Positions 17,749-26,551 of a stretch of 57,623 nucleotides of DNA are shown here, one piece after another. The notes under the pieces are model-generated. The model saw only the letters and a program-made list of their open reading frames with translations. It made no database searches and had not been told where the DNA came from. Both the position numbers and the translations under genes were made by a program. The stretch's first letter is position 1; every line of letters begins with the position of its first letter. Source of the DNA: Flavobacteriales bacterium (GTDB lineage Bacteria; Bacteroidota; Bacteroidia; Flavobacteriales_D; Sanyastnellaceae); the NCBI GenBank assembly GCA_027491215.1, contig JAIXWP010000039.1, positions 1 through 57,623 of the forward strand, read 5' to 3'.

Positions 17749-20700
17749 TTATTTGACAAGGATCGTATTACCATTTTCTTTGATCAAGCGATCAGCTTCT
17801 GAAAGCGTGATGCGCTTACCATTATAGTATGCAGTAATGAATGCATCATTGATTCCAAGATTTTTTGCTTGGTTTCTTTGATCTACTGCAGCTTGCAGGT
17901 TGTTGTAAATTCCAGAAGTATATCTGATCTTCTTGGTAGAAGTCAACTCGCTATTTACTGGTGAGATGTTTTTCAAGCTAGCGGATGGCACAGGCTTGCT
18001 ATAAACACCTACTTGAACAGTGTAGAATAATCCGCTTACAGTTTCAACTTGAATTGCAGGAACAGCATTTGGCGTTCCTTTGTAGTAGTTAGCATTGCGC
18101 TCTTCACTATTGGTTTCAGATGATACAGGTGTTGTTGATGCTGCTGCTGGCTTGCTTGCTGGAGCAGCACCGCCATCACCATAGATGTATTCCTTCTCAA
18201 GTGAAGCTAATGCAGCGTCACCATCAGTGATAGCAATTGCTTCGTACATTGGGATACGCTTTCCATCACGATATGCTACAACGAATGCATCGCTATAACC
18301 CATTCGGCGAATTTCCAATTTCACTTGATCAGCATTTTCGAAATTCAAGAAGAAACCAGCAGTGTATCTCGTAATGCCGGAAGCATTCTTTTCACCAATA
18401 AGTGGAGCGAACTCGTCGAATAGATTTTGAGGAATCGCATTTCTGAACGCACCAATTTGAACGCAGTAGTAAACTCCTTTCGGCATCGATGGATTCATAG
18501 GGATCGGACGCTCTTCACTGTACACCGCTCTGCTTGTTCTCACAAACAAATTCTTCGTCAATACATCTGGTGTGTTGAAGAAATATGAATTTGCTTCATC
18601 ATCTCCATAAAATCCAGGATCAACAGGTGAAGATGGAGTAGAAGGTGTGGTTGGTCTAGTAGGTGTTGTTGCAGCTGGTGTTTCAGATGTTGTTGAGCTG
18701 CTTGAAGCCACCGCAGATTTAACAGCCTCAGGATTTGTTTCTGATGCACGAACAGACGTCTTTACAACTGCCACATCTCCGTCTACACTGCTTGATGCAG
18801 GACTAACAGCAGTTGTAGTAGTTTCTTCATTTACACTATTGCTAGCCAAATCAGTTGTTGAAGTGTTCTCTTTAGCTACACCACGCTTTACGTTTGCTGG
18901 AGTACCGTAGCGAAGTTCTGTCAACTCTTGATCATCGTAAGTGAGAAGCATATCCATATTCCCATGAATATCTTTGATTTGCTTCATCAGTTCAAATGCT
19001 AATTGTTCTTTAGCAAATGCTTGACGGTAGTAGTCTGCCTTTTCTAAGTCATCTGTTACAGGACCAGCTTTTTCTCTCAAAGCCTGAGCTTCTTCGTAAA
19101 GTGATTTTGCATTCGAGTAGTTCTTCTGCACTTCATCACGAAGCATAGTTCTGCTATTGAGGTCTTCTTGATTTTCTGTATTGAGTTTGTCAACTTCTGC
19201 AGTTAATTTTTCGAATTCGGCTTTTGCCATTTCACCAATAGAAGGTGCATTGATGATTTCTAAACGTGCACGCTTGAAATATAGATCCTCCGCTTGACGG
19301 TCTAATTTTTTCTGCTTTGCAGCGTTAGTTTCGTTTTCAATTTCGCCTTCAATTAATAGGATTTCGTTCTGAATATCTTTGATTTTCTCTTGGTCTTTCA
19401 TATTAGCTCCAACCTCTGGGTGCTCGAGAGTAAGATATTCAATGATGCCAGTTTCGTATGCAAAGATTGATTCTGATTCAACTTTCGGCTTCATGATTTC
19501 TTTTAACACTCCCGCATCTTTAGACACTTTGATTGCAGGATCTTCTTCAATAACTTCAGCTGTTGTCGCTGGTTGATTTTCTTTTCCTTCAGCAGAAGTT
19601 ACATTCTCAGCTTCAATTACATCTTCTAAATTTTGATTGTTATTGGTTGCATTATTGCTTTGAGCAGCTGTATTTACGGCTACCGAATCAATTGGAGAAA
19701 CTTCTGAAGGAGTAGGCTCTGATGCAGAAGCTGTCAATCTCAAATCGCTTTCATAACTGCTCAATTTGGTTTCAGCGATGAGGTATTCTTTTTTAATCTC
19801 TCCGATTTGAGTGCGGATTTTTTCTCCTTGTGTCAAATCAGTTGAAAGCGCTAGTTCCTCTTGCTTTCCTGCCTCGAGTGCCTCAAGTGTATTCATGTAA
19901 GATTGAGTCAAAGCAATTTGATTCTCTAATCTTTCACGCGTACCTTCTGTTTCGAGAATCTCTTTATTCTCTAAATCAAAAGCAGCTTTGTAAGTATTGA
20001 CGTCATTAATTTCTTTTTCTAAAGAATTGATCGCAGCCTCTAGTTCTTTGTCTTTAGCAGCAGCAGTTGTCAAATCGTTGACTGTCGCACCATTCATTGC
20101 CACATCAGCATTTTGCTGACGAGACTTTTTCAAATCTTCTATAATTTGCTTCTGAAGATTGATTTTCTCTAAAGTGCGATCTAGCTCAGTTCCTTCGAGA
20201 TTTTCAATGTCCTGAAGTTTTGATACGTAGTCTGGGTTAACACTAGTAGCAACGACCTTTACTTTTTCAGATGTAAGGATTGGAGCTGAACTGCTTCCAA
20301 GCTTTTCATTCATTTCATTGCGAAGTGCAATTAGATTTTCGAGCTCTTGTCTTTCTTCAACGGTAATTCCAGTTCTTCTTTTCTTTTGGATTTCTAGAAT
20401 ACGATCTTCTGTGCTTTGTAAAGTACTAGCGAGGATCATTCTCTTTGCAGCCAATGCTTCTGGAGTACCAGTATTCACTTTCGCTAAGGTTGCATCTGCA
20501 TCAGTGCGCAAGGATTGTGCGTCTTTTACAACAGCTACTGCCGGATTAACATCAACAGCATTATTTGATTCACTTGCAGTTGCATTTTCTGGTTTTTTCT
20601 CTTCTGAAAGTGTTGAAGAGATTTCAATATTCAAACGATCAGTTCTTGATTCGTCGATTTCGCTAGCACCGATAAGAGCAAGTGTTTGCTCATCATTGAT

Positions 20701-23091
20701 AGCTAACTTCTCAAATCGCGCGTCAAGTGCATCCACCTTCATGGTGATAGAGCTCATCTGATTCTGGTCTAGCTTTACGATTTGATCATCAGTCATTCCA
20801 AGCTTAGAATCGGCTAATAGTTTTTCAAATATCACAACAGCTTCAGCAGCTCTGCGAGCTTCCTCACCAAGTGAGTTAGCGATTTCGTTTTGTCTTACAA
20901 TTCCACGCTGGGTGGATTCTAGATCACTTTTTAAGTTTGCAAATTCTGTTTCAGCAGCAGCTTTTTCAGAATTCTTTTTTGCAGCCGCAAGCTTCTCTTG
21001 AGCTGTATTTACTGCCTTAATCAACTCTTTTTCTTCATTTCTTAGATTCAGAAGTTTGTCTTCAGCAGAGTGAAGTGCTTGCTCTTTTGCGGTTGACTTA
21101 GATTTTAAGTCTCCAAGAGGATCGCCTGTTCCAGCGCGCAATTCAACGATACGTGCCTTCTCGGCTTGTAATTCAGTAAGGGCTAAGTCAAAGTTCTGTT
21201 CTGCCTCAGCTTTTCTTACATCATTAATATTTTGTTTCAACGCAGCTGCTCGTTCCTCTTCTTTATCTTTAAATACTCTAACATTTTCAGCAGCGATGAT
21301 TGCACCAGCAGCTTCTGTTCTCAATTCACGAGCTTCTCGAAGTAATTTCAATGATTCACGAAGCTTTACGACATCTTCGTCAGTAGTATATCCAGATGTT
21401 GAGGCACGAAGCTGTTCAGCTTTTGTAGTCAACTCTTCAGCCTTTCTCTGCTTATCTAAGGCGTAAGCATATGTGTTGTTGTATTTTGTATCTGATTCTT
21501 GTACAAAAGAAACGATTGTTGCGTATTCTTTTTCCATGTTTGCAGCAATGACATCGATGGTTTGACCATCACCAAATCCAGCAGATAAAGCGGCGTTGGT
21601 CATTGTTTTTTCTATGGATAAGTTCTCTTGTGCTCCAGTTGCCTGAGCTACGACCTCCTGTGTAGCAGAGTCACTAACTTCTAGACCAGCTTTTTTACGA
21701 AGCATCTCTGCTGCTAGTGCAGCGATATCTTCATTCAAGATTTCATCGAAATAATTATTGACGATGAGTTTCTCTTGTCCATTTTCTTTAACCAGTCTGA
21801 TTTGTTGACGAAGGGCTACAGGCTTATCGAATACAGGGATGCTTACGCGCGCTTCGTGAATAGTAGGACTGTTTTCTGTTTTCACATAATACTTATAATC
21901 ACCGCTCTTTGGAACGTATAGGGTGTATGCACCAGAATTAGAATTGGTGGCATTTTCCATGACTACACGACCGCTCATTTCATCTCTTACTTGGATGGTA
22001 GCATTCTTTTGCTCTGCATCAATATCTGAAACGAAATCGCCCTTCAAGTAAACCACTTGAAGAGGAATACCTTGAACGAGCACATTATATACATGCAAGT
22101 GATTTTGATCGCTAGTACGTCCACTCGCAAAATATGCGCGTTGATTTAATGAGTCAGCGATATAGAAAATATCATCATCTGGTGTATTGATTGCAAAATC
22201 CAAATTGATAGCTGGTCCGAAGTTGCCAGCCTTATCCATTTCACTTCTAAAGATATCATAACCGCCCATGCTGTTATGTCCTTTCGATGCAAAATATAAA
22301 GTCTTGCCATTGCTATGTAGGAAGCAATAGTCTTCATCGTACTTTGTATTTACTCCACCTCTTACTTTTTCAGCTTTGCTGAATTTTCCGTCAGGAAGAA
22401 TGTTGGCTTTGTAAATATCTTTACCTGTGCTGCCATCGGCACCATAGCTAGAAAAATAAATTGTAGTTGAATTTCCTGGGTAGTGAATAACACCTTTGGT
22501 TGTGCTCTTCTGATCGAGCTTGGATTGCAATTCTTCTGGAAGAGTAAGTATTTTTCCGCCAATACCATCAAGGTTCATATAGCGGAAGAAGTCAGATTTA
22601 TCAGTTTCAGTTTTGTTGATTACAACAACGTCCTTGATATTTGATAGGAGGTTTGATCCGTAGATGCATGTTTCAATTTCACGTTGAGCATTCATCTTAG
22701 CCGTGAGTTTTGGATCGGCGTGGGTTACGAATGTTTCATAGGCTTTTACTGCATCCTTAAACTGATAGTTCAAGTGATATGCCTTACCTAGGTAATACCA
22801 AACGAGTGGATCCTTTACTTCGCGTTTTGAAGCAGAAGAAAGAAATTGAATGGCTTTTGTTTTATCGGGATCACTATAGATGGCACAAGCGCCAAAACGA
22901 TAGCTGTATTCCGCGTTTTGCGGATACAATGAAACCAATTGTGAGTAGAGCGGGTATGCTTTCAGAAAATTTTCTGAAGCAAAAAGCTCATTGGCTTCTT
23001 TGGCAAGTTGTTGCTCACTACCAGCTTTTTGGGCTGAGGCAGCTGCTACAAACATGGCCCATAGGGTGATGACCAGTGTTGTGCGTTTCAT
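17749..23091 (-). CDS. Giant TPR-PD40-CRD-coiled coil-SPOR envelope protein (PorE-like front end)
   Basis: A 1780-residue secreted protein with signal peptide (cleavage near AASAQK). Domains in order: TPR-like repeats (about 25-150); PD40/WD40-like propeller blades (about 200-340; STTIYFSSYG, GKTLYFASKGHNSMGGYDIF, QRAYFASGR); a carboxypeptidase-regulatory-like module (about 360-437); a long coiled coil (about 520-1400) broken by S/T/N-rich linkers near 834, 1130 and 1415-1490; and two C-terminal SPOR-like domains (about 1537-1625 and 1685-1775; YYCVQIGAF and FYTVQVGVY, each ending in D-A-F and N/D-G-K-R-I). TPR-propeller-CRD is the order known from PorE, but PorE ends in an OmpA domain. SPOR domains bind peptidoglycan, so a wall-spanning anchor role is plausible but unproven. 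Confidence 0.85.
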   Translation of the reverse strand: MKRTTLVITLWAMFVAAASAQKAGSEQQLAKEANELFASENFLKAYPLYSQLVSLYPQNAEYSYRFGACAIYSDPDKTKAIQFLSSASKREVKDPLVWYYLGKAYHLNYQFKDAVKAYETFVTHADPKLTAKMNAQREIETCIYGSNLLSNIKDVVVINKTETDKSDFFRYMNLDGIGGKILTLPEELQSKLDQKSTTKGVIHYPGNSTTIYFSSYGADGSTGKDIYKANILPDGKFSKAEKVRGGVNTKYDEDYCFLHSNGKTLYFASKGHNSMGGYDIFRSEMDKAGNFGPAINLDFAINTPDDDIFYIADSLNQRAYFASGRTSDQNHLHVYNVLVQGIPLQVVYLKGDFVSDIDAEQKNATIQVRDEMSGRVVMENATNSNSGAYTLYVPKSGDYKYYVKTENSPTIHEARVSIPVFDKPVALRQQIRLVKENGQEKLIVNNYFDEILNEDIAALAAEMLRKKAGLEVSDSATQEVVAQATGAQENLSIEKTMTNAALSAGFGDGQTIDVIAANMEKEYATIVSFVQESDTKYNNTYAYALDKQRKAEELTTKAEQLRASTSGYTTDEDVVKLRESLKLLREARELRTEAAGAIIAAENVRVFKDKEEERAAALKQNINDVRKAEAEQNFDLALTELQAEKARIVELRAGTGDPLGDLKSKSTAKEQALHSAEDKLLNLRNEEKELIKAVNTAQEKLAAAKKNSEKAAAETEFANLKSDLESTQRGIVRQNEIANSLGEEARRAAEAVVIFEKLLADSKLGMTDDQIVKLDQNQMSSITMKVDALDARFEKLAINDEQTLALIGASEIDESRTDRLNIEISSTLSEEKKPENATASESNNAVDVNPAVAVVKDAQSLRTDADATLAKVNTGTPEALAAKRMILASTLQSTEDRILEIQKKRRTGITVEERQELENLIALRNEMNEKLGSSSAPILTSEKVKVVATSVNPDYVSKLQDIENLEGTELDRTLEKINLQKQIIEDLKKSRQQNADVAMNGATVNDLTTAAAKDKELEAAINSLEKEINDVNTYKAAFDLENKEILETEGTRERLENQIALTQSYMNTLEALEAGKQEELALSTDLTQGEKIRTQIGEIKKEYLIAETKLSSYESDLRLTASASEPTPSEVSPIDSVAVNTAAQSNNATNNNQNLEDVIEAENVTSAEGKENQPATTAEVIEEDPAIKVSKDAGVLKEIMKPKVESESIFAYETGIIEYLTLEHPEVGANMKDQEKIKDIQNEILLIEGEIENETNAAKQKKLDRQAEDLYFKRARLEIINAPSIGEMAKAEFEKLTAEVDKLNTENQEDLNSRTMLRDEVQKNYSNAKSLYEEAQALREKAGPVTDDLEKADYYRQAFAKEQLAFELMKQIKDIHGNMDMLLTYDDQELTELRYGTPANVKRGVAKENTSTTDLASNSVNEETTTTAVSPASSSVDGDVAVVKTSVRASETNPEAVKSAVASSSSTTSETPAATTPTRPTTPSTPSSPVDPGFYGDDEANSYFFNTPDVLTKNLFVRTSRAVYSEERPIPMNPSMPKGVYYCVQIGAFRNAIPQNLFDEFAPLIGEKNASGITRYTAGFFLNFENADQVKLEIRRMGYSDAFVVAYRDGKRIPMYEAIAITDGDAALASLEKEYIYGDGGAAPASKPAAASTTPVSSETNSEERNANYYKGTPNAVPAIQVETVSGLFYTVQVGVYSKPVPSASLKNISPVNSELTSTKKIRYTSGIYNNLQAAVDQRNQAKNLGINDAFITAYYNGKRITLSEADRLIKENGNTILVK

Positions 23092-23251
23092 GCGCTTAGA
23101 TCAAATTAGACTTCCGTTTTCCGCTTGTAAGGCGGTTTGTATTCATTTGTGTTCTCTGCAAGGTTCCTTGTCAAAGCATCGAACACACTCATTTTAACGG
23201 AACTAATCTTATTGGGTTACAATTTGGTACGTTTTTCCCAATTCTGCACAT

Positions 23252-23259
23252 CAAATATA
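23252..23259 (-). promoter_or_regulatory. Candidate -7 box for the PD40/SPOR gene
   Basis: Read on the minus strand this is TATATTTG, an exact TAnnTTTG match, about 160 bases before the start. No strong -33 TTG was seen at the usual spacing. The implied long leader contains a small hairpin (CCGC-N7-GCGG at 23128-23142). Confidence 0.4.
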
Positions 23260-23285
23260 GCAACTTATACTATAATGAATGTTAG

Positions 23286-24032
23286 CTATTCGTTCAAATT
23301 CCAGTTGTACTCAAGATAGTCAATCTTGGCTTTATCACTTAGTTTGACAGTGCTATACCTATTGATAAAGGCCACAACTGTGCCTTGCTTGGTAAAGTCG
23401 GCTTTAAACCAAGTAAAGAGCTTACTCAATTGTGCGCTATTTGCTGAGATAATGTTTTTTGACTTGTCATTTATAAACTTTCTAGCCTGATCATCGAGTT
23501 GCTCGTTAAGACGGGAAGCTAAAAATGCTTCATTTCTCAAATTAGGGCACGAAACAGACGCGCAGTTTACTGCAAAGTGAATACGAGGTTCATTAAATTC
23601 TTTTCTAATGATATCGTGCTCAATGTTGTTCAAGTCATAAGTGATTCCTTGAATGGTAATATACTTAATGTCCCAAGGTGTGTTCACTTTGTAAATAGCT
23701 CCACCGAGATCTTTGATAGATTTACAAGGGTAGTTCTTTATAATAAGTTCTATGGTAAAAGCATTATATGCATTGATCCAATAGGCTAGGCGCTCATCCT
23801 TGCTCCATTTTTCAGTATTAGGGTGAGCAGCTCTTAGAATATCCAAGTATTTTTCAAGTTGAGCTTCCTCTGACTTAAAGCCTTTGTAGTTCACATGGCC
23901 GTTTGCGTCGACATTTTTTTGAAGCAAATCATTCCAGATGTCATGACTAACGGGACTTGAGTTGTTAGGTATTTTCTGTGCATCACAGCTCAAAATCATC
24001 ATACACCAGAGGAATATAAAAAATTGACGCAT
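23286..24032 (-). CDS. DUF547 lipoprotein
   Basis: A 248-residue protein with an N-terminal hydrophobic segment ending MILSC, a plausible lipobox. The family core is clear: RLAYWINAYNAFTIELI, the segment HFAVNCASVSCPNL with its two conserved Cys, and YLEYNWNLN near the C terminus. DUF547 has a papain-like or peptidase-related look in some analyses, but its activity is not established. It is divergent from a TIGR04283-like glycosyltransferase, a neighbourhood often found in Bacteroidota. An inverted repeat lies between the two starts. Confidence 0.88.
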   Translation of the reverse strand: MRQFFIFLWCMMILSCDAQKIPNNSSPVSHDIWNDLLQKNVDANGHVNYKGFKSEEAQLEKYLDILRAAHPNTEKWSKDERLAYWINAYNAFTIELIIKNYPCKSIKDLGGAIYKVNTPWDIKYITIQGITYDLNNIEHDIIRKEFNEPRIHFAVNCASVSCPNLRNEAFLASRLNEQLDDQARKFINDKSKNIISANSAQLSKLFTWFKADFTKQGTVVAFINRYSTVKLSDKAKIDYLEYNWNLNE

Positions 24033-24064
24033 AATTTTTTCTTTATTTACTTTTACATCGTATG

Positions 24065-24089
24065 TATGAGTTACGAAAGATAACTCATA
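24065..24089. promoter_or_regulatory. Inverted repeat between divergent DUF547 and glycosyltransferase genes
   Basis: TATGAGTTA (24065-24073) and TAACTCATA (24081-24089) form a perfect 9-bp inverted repeat with a 7-base spacer, centred between the two divergent starts. It could be an operator for a dimeric regulator serving both genes. Confidence 0.5.
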
Positions 24090-24107
24090 TTAGTTTCTGA
24101 GAAATTT

Positions 24108-24839
24108 ATGTTCCCAATTATTACATGCATCATACCAACATTGAACGAAGAGCTTTACATTGGAAAGTTGCTGGCTCATCTTCATTCTTGTTATGAATCA
24201 AGTAAGGTAGAATTCATTGTAGTTGATGCTCGAAGTACTGATAGGACGAGAGAAATAGCACAGCATTACAATGTGTCGTTGATAGACTCTCAGTATCGCT
24301 CACGCGCACACCAATTGAATTTAGGAGCTCGGGCAGCCCAATCAGAAATTTATTATTTCGTCCATGCAGACACCATTCCACCACTTTGTTGTTTCGAATC
24401 AGTCATTGACCAAGCATCTAAAGGTTCTCAAATAGGGGGATTCAGATTCAAGTTTGATAGTGAGCGATGGATTCTTCAGTTTAACTCTTACCTGACTCGT
24501 TTTAATCTCAAGTCATTTCGAGGAGGCGACCAAACCATTTTCATCACTAAAAAACATTTCAATGCGTTGAATGGCTTTAATGAATATTACACAGTGATGG
24601 AGGAATATGATCTTATGAAACGTTCGGCTAGCATGGGAGAAAAGTACACGCTTATTCAAAAAGATGTGATGGTGAGTGCACGCAAGTATGCAGAAAATTC
24701 GTGGCTTCGGGTTAATTTCGCAAATGTTGTTGCCATGTACCGCTTTAATAAAGGTGTTGCACCAGATCTTATCAAAAAGGGTTATTCAGCAATGCTTCAG
24801 CATAAAATAATTGGATATCAGAATCATGAAAAATCTTAG
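24108..24839 (+). CDS. Glycosyltransferase family 2, TIGR04283-like
   Basis: A 243-residue GT-A transferase: IPTLNEELYIGKLL at the N terminus, the nucleotide-sugar Asp in VEFIVVDARSTDRT, and the metal-binding motif YFVHADT (HAD type). The subgroup TIGR04283 was named for arsenosugar biosynthesis because it can sit near the radical-SAM gene arsS, but arsS is not seen here, so that role is not supported. The 3' end overlaps the DUF423 gene by 14 bases. Confidence 0.85.
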   Translation: MFPIITCIIPTLNEELYIGKLLAHLHSCYESSKVEFIVVDARSTDRTREIAQHYNVSLIDSQYRSRAHQLNLGARAAQSEIYYFVHADTIPPLCCFESVIDQASKGSQIGGFRFKFDSERWILQFNSYLTRFNLKSFRGGDQTIFITKKHFNALNGFNEYYTVMEEYDLMKRSASMGEKYTLIQKDVMVSARKYAENSWLRVNFANVVAMYRFNKGVAPDLIKKGYSAMLQHKIIGYQNHEKS

Positions 24840-25215
24840 AATAGCTTTAATCTTACTCGCATTAGCAGTAGTACTAGGAGCCTTTGGCGCTCATGCATTG
24901 AAGGAGCGCTTGGCTGAAGACAGCCTGAAAGTTTGGAATACAGCTGTGCTCTATCATTTTATTCATGCCATTGGATTAGTCATGATTGTGATTATCTCTA
25001 ATCTTGGCTGGCTTAGTGAACGCGGCACCAAATGGAGCATTCGTAGTCTCTTTGCTGGAATAGCTTTCTTTTCTGGCTCTTTATACTTTCTGTCGACAAG
25101 AGATATTACAGGACTATCTGTTTCTTGGCTTGGACCAATCACTCCGATTGGAGGATTATTCTTCATCGGAGGTTGGCTGATTGCTGCTTTTAATTTGAAA
25201 AAATCGGCTGCTTAA
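24826..25215 (+). CDS. DUF423 (YgdD/TMEM256-like) membrane protein
   Basis: A 129-residue protein with four hydrophobic helices. The signature GAFGAHALKERL is followed by WNTAVLYHFIHAIGL and a C-terminal SWLGPITPIGGLFFIGGW, both characteristic of DUF423. The ATG at 24826 is preferred over the TTG five codons upstream because it begins the first helix directly (MKNLRIALILLAL). Function unknown. It converges on the aldehyde dehydrogenase gene with a 4-base overlap of the stops. Confidence 0.88.
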   Translation: MKNLRIALILLALAVVLGAFGAHALKERLAEDSLKVWNTAVLYHFIHAIGLVMIVIISNLGWLSERGTKWSIRSLFAGIAFFSGSLYFLSTRDITGLSVSWLGPITPIGGLFFIGGWLIAAFNLKKSAA

Positions 25216-26549
25216 GCGATATAGACGGTTTTAACTCGGCAAAAACTGTGAATGCCTTCAATTGATAGTTCACGTCCAATGCCAGAAGTTTTAACGCCAC
25301 CGAACGGCAGGCGAGGGTCCGATTTGACAATAGAGTTGATGAATACAGCACCTTCATCAAATCGAGCGATGTGATCTGCGATGCTTTCGGGATCTTTCAC
25401 ATAGATACTTACTCCAAGTCCAAATGCGGTGCTGTTGCTTACCGCTACGGCTTCTTCCCAATGATCGTAGATAAATATTGGTACCACTGGGCCAAAGAGT
25501 TCTGCTTGCATGCAATGCATTTCTTGAGTCACATTGGTTAAAACGGTAGGATAGTAGAGTGCGCCTTTCACTTCATGACCAATTAGCACCTGAGCACCTT
25601 CTGAAATTGATTGTTCAACTTGATGATAGAGTTCTTCTGCAGCATCCTTGGAAACCAATGGACCTATATAGACGGTTGGGTCGAATGGGTCTCCTACTTT
25701 TAATGATTGAACTTTCGCTACAAATTTTTCTGTGAATTCTTTTTCAATTACTCTGTCTAAAAGAATACGTTTTGCCGCAATACAGCTTTGTCCATTGTTT
25801 TGAAAACGCCCGATAATTGCATCGTTCACTGCTTTATCAATATCTGCATTTTCTGTCACAATGAAGGCATTGCTGCCTCCAAGCTCTAACACCTGGGGCT
25901 TTATATTTTTAGCTGCTAAGGAAGCAGCATGGCTCCCGGCATGAAGACTTCCCGTCAATGATATACCGTTGACAGCAGGGTGCGCGATGATATTGGCTAC
26001 ATCCTTTCCTTTAATGTGAAGAACTTGAAAAATCCCATCCTGAATGCCCGCCTCTTCGAACAATGATTGAATCGCTAGTGCGCTCTGTTGCACGTTTGAG
26101 GCGTGTTTCAGTAGAAATTTATTACCGGCAAGGATGGCAGGCACAGCGCAACGGAATACTTGCCAAAATGGAAAATTCCAAGGCATGATCGCGAGCCAAA
26201 CTCCATAGGGTTCATAAAGCACATAACTCTTCGAAGCATCGGTTTCAACAATACGTGGCGCTAAAAAAATCGGAGCTTGCTCAGCATAGTATTCACAAAG
26301 CCATGCACATTTTTCTATTTCAGCTTCGCTTTGAGAAATGGGCTTGCCCATTTCCTTTGTGAGCAGAAGCGCTAATCTCGATTTTTCTTTTCTAAGAATA
26401 GAAGCAAGCCTTATAAAATGCGGAACGAGTTCTGTTCTATCAAAGCGCTTCTCAGCTGCTTTGTGTGTTTTTTTACCTACCTGATCATGGGTATCCTCAG
26501 GCAATTCTGCCCATACCATTTGGTGATATGGATCAACGCTCCGAAACAT
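25212..26549 (-). CDS. NAD(P)-dependent aldehyde dehydrogenase (SSADH-like)
   Basis: A 445-residue ALDH. Visible are the cofactor-site motif MPWNFPFWQV (about 120), the general base Glu in LELGGSNAF (about 219) and the catalytic Cys in NNGQSCIAAKR (about 253). Length and motifs resemble short succinate-semialdehyde dehydrogenases, but the substrate cannot be read from sequence. The gene starts two bases after the tryptophan 2,3-dioxygenase stop on the same strand, so a role in tryptophan/kynurenine breakdown is also possible. Confidence 0.88.
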   Translation of the reverse strand: MFRSVDPYHQMVWAELPEDTHDQVGKKTHKAAEKRFDRTELVPHFIRLASILRKEKSRLALLLTKEMGKPISQSEAEIEKCAWLCEYYAEQAPIFLAPRIVETDASKSYVLYEPYGVWLAIMPWNFPFWQVFRCAVPAILAGNKFLLKHASNVQQSALAIQSLFEEAGIQDGIFQVLHIKGKDVANIIAHPAVNGISLTGSLHAGSHAASLAAKNIKPQVLELGGSNAFIVTENADIDKAVNDAIIGRFQNNGQSCIAAKRILLDRVIEKEFTEKFVAKVQSLKVGDPFDPTVYIGPLVSKDAAEELYHQVEQSISEGAQVLIGHEVKGALYYPTVLTNVTQEMHCMQAELFGPVVPIFIYDHWEEAVAVSNSTAFGLGVSIYVKDPESIADHIARFDEGAVFINSIVKSDPRLPFGGVKTSGIGRELSIEGIHSFCRVKTVYIA

Positions 26550-26551
26550 AT

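Noticed and set aside
23101-23151. A 16-codon minus-strand upstream frame (MNTNRLTSGKRKS...) in the leader of the PD40/SPOR gene
   Set aside because: Too short, and start context is not informative; nothing beyond chance supports it.
24108-24839. Arsenosugar biosynthesis role for the glycosyltransferase
   Set aside because: The subgroup name suggests it, but no arsS radical-SAM or arsenic gene is nearby.
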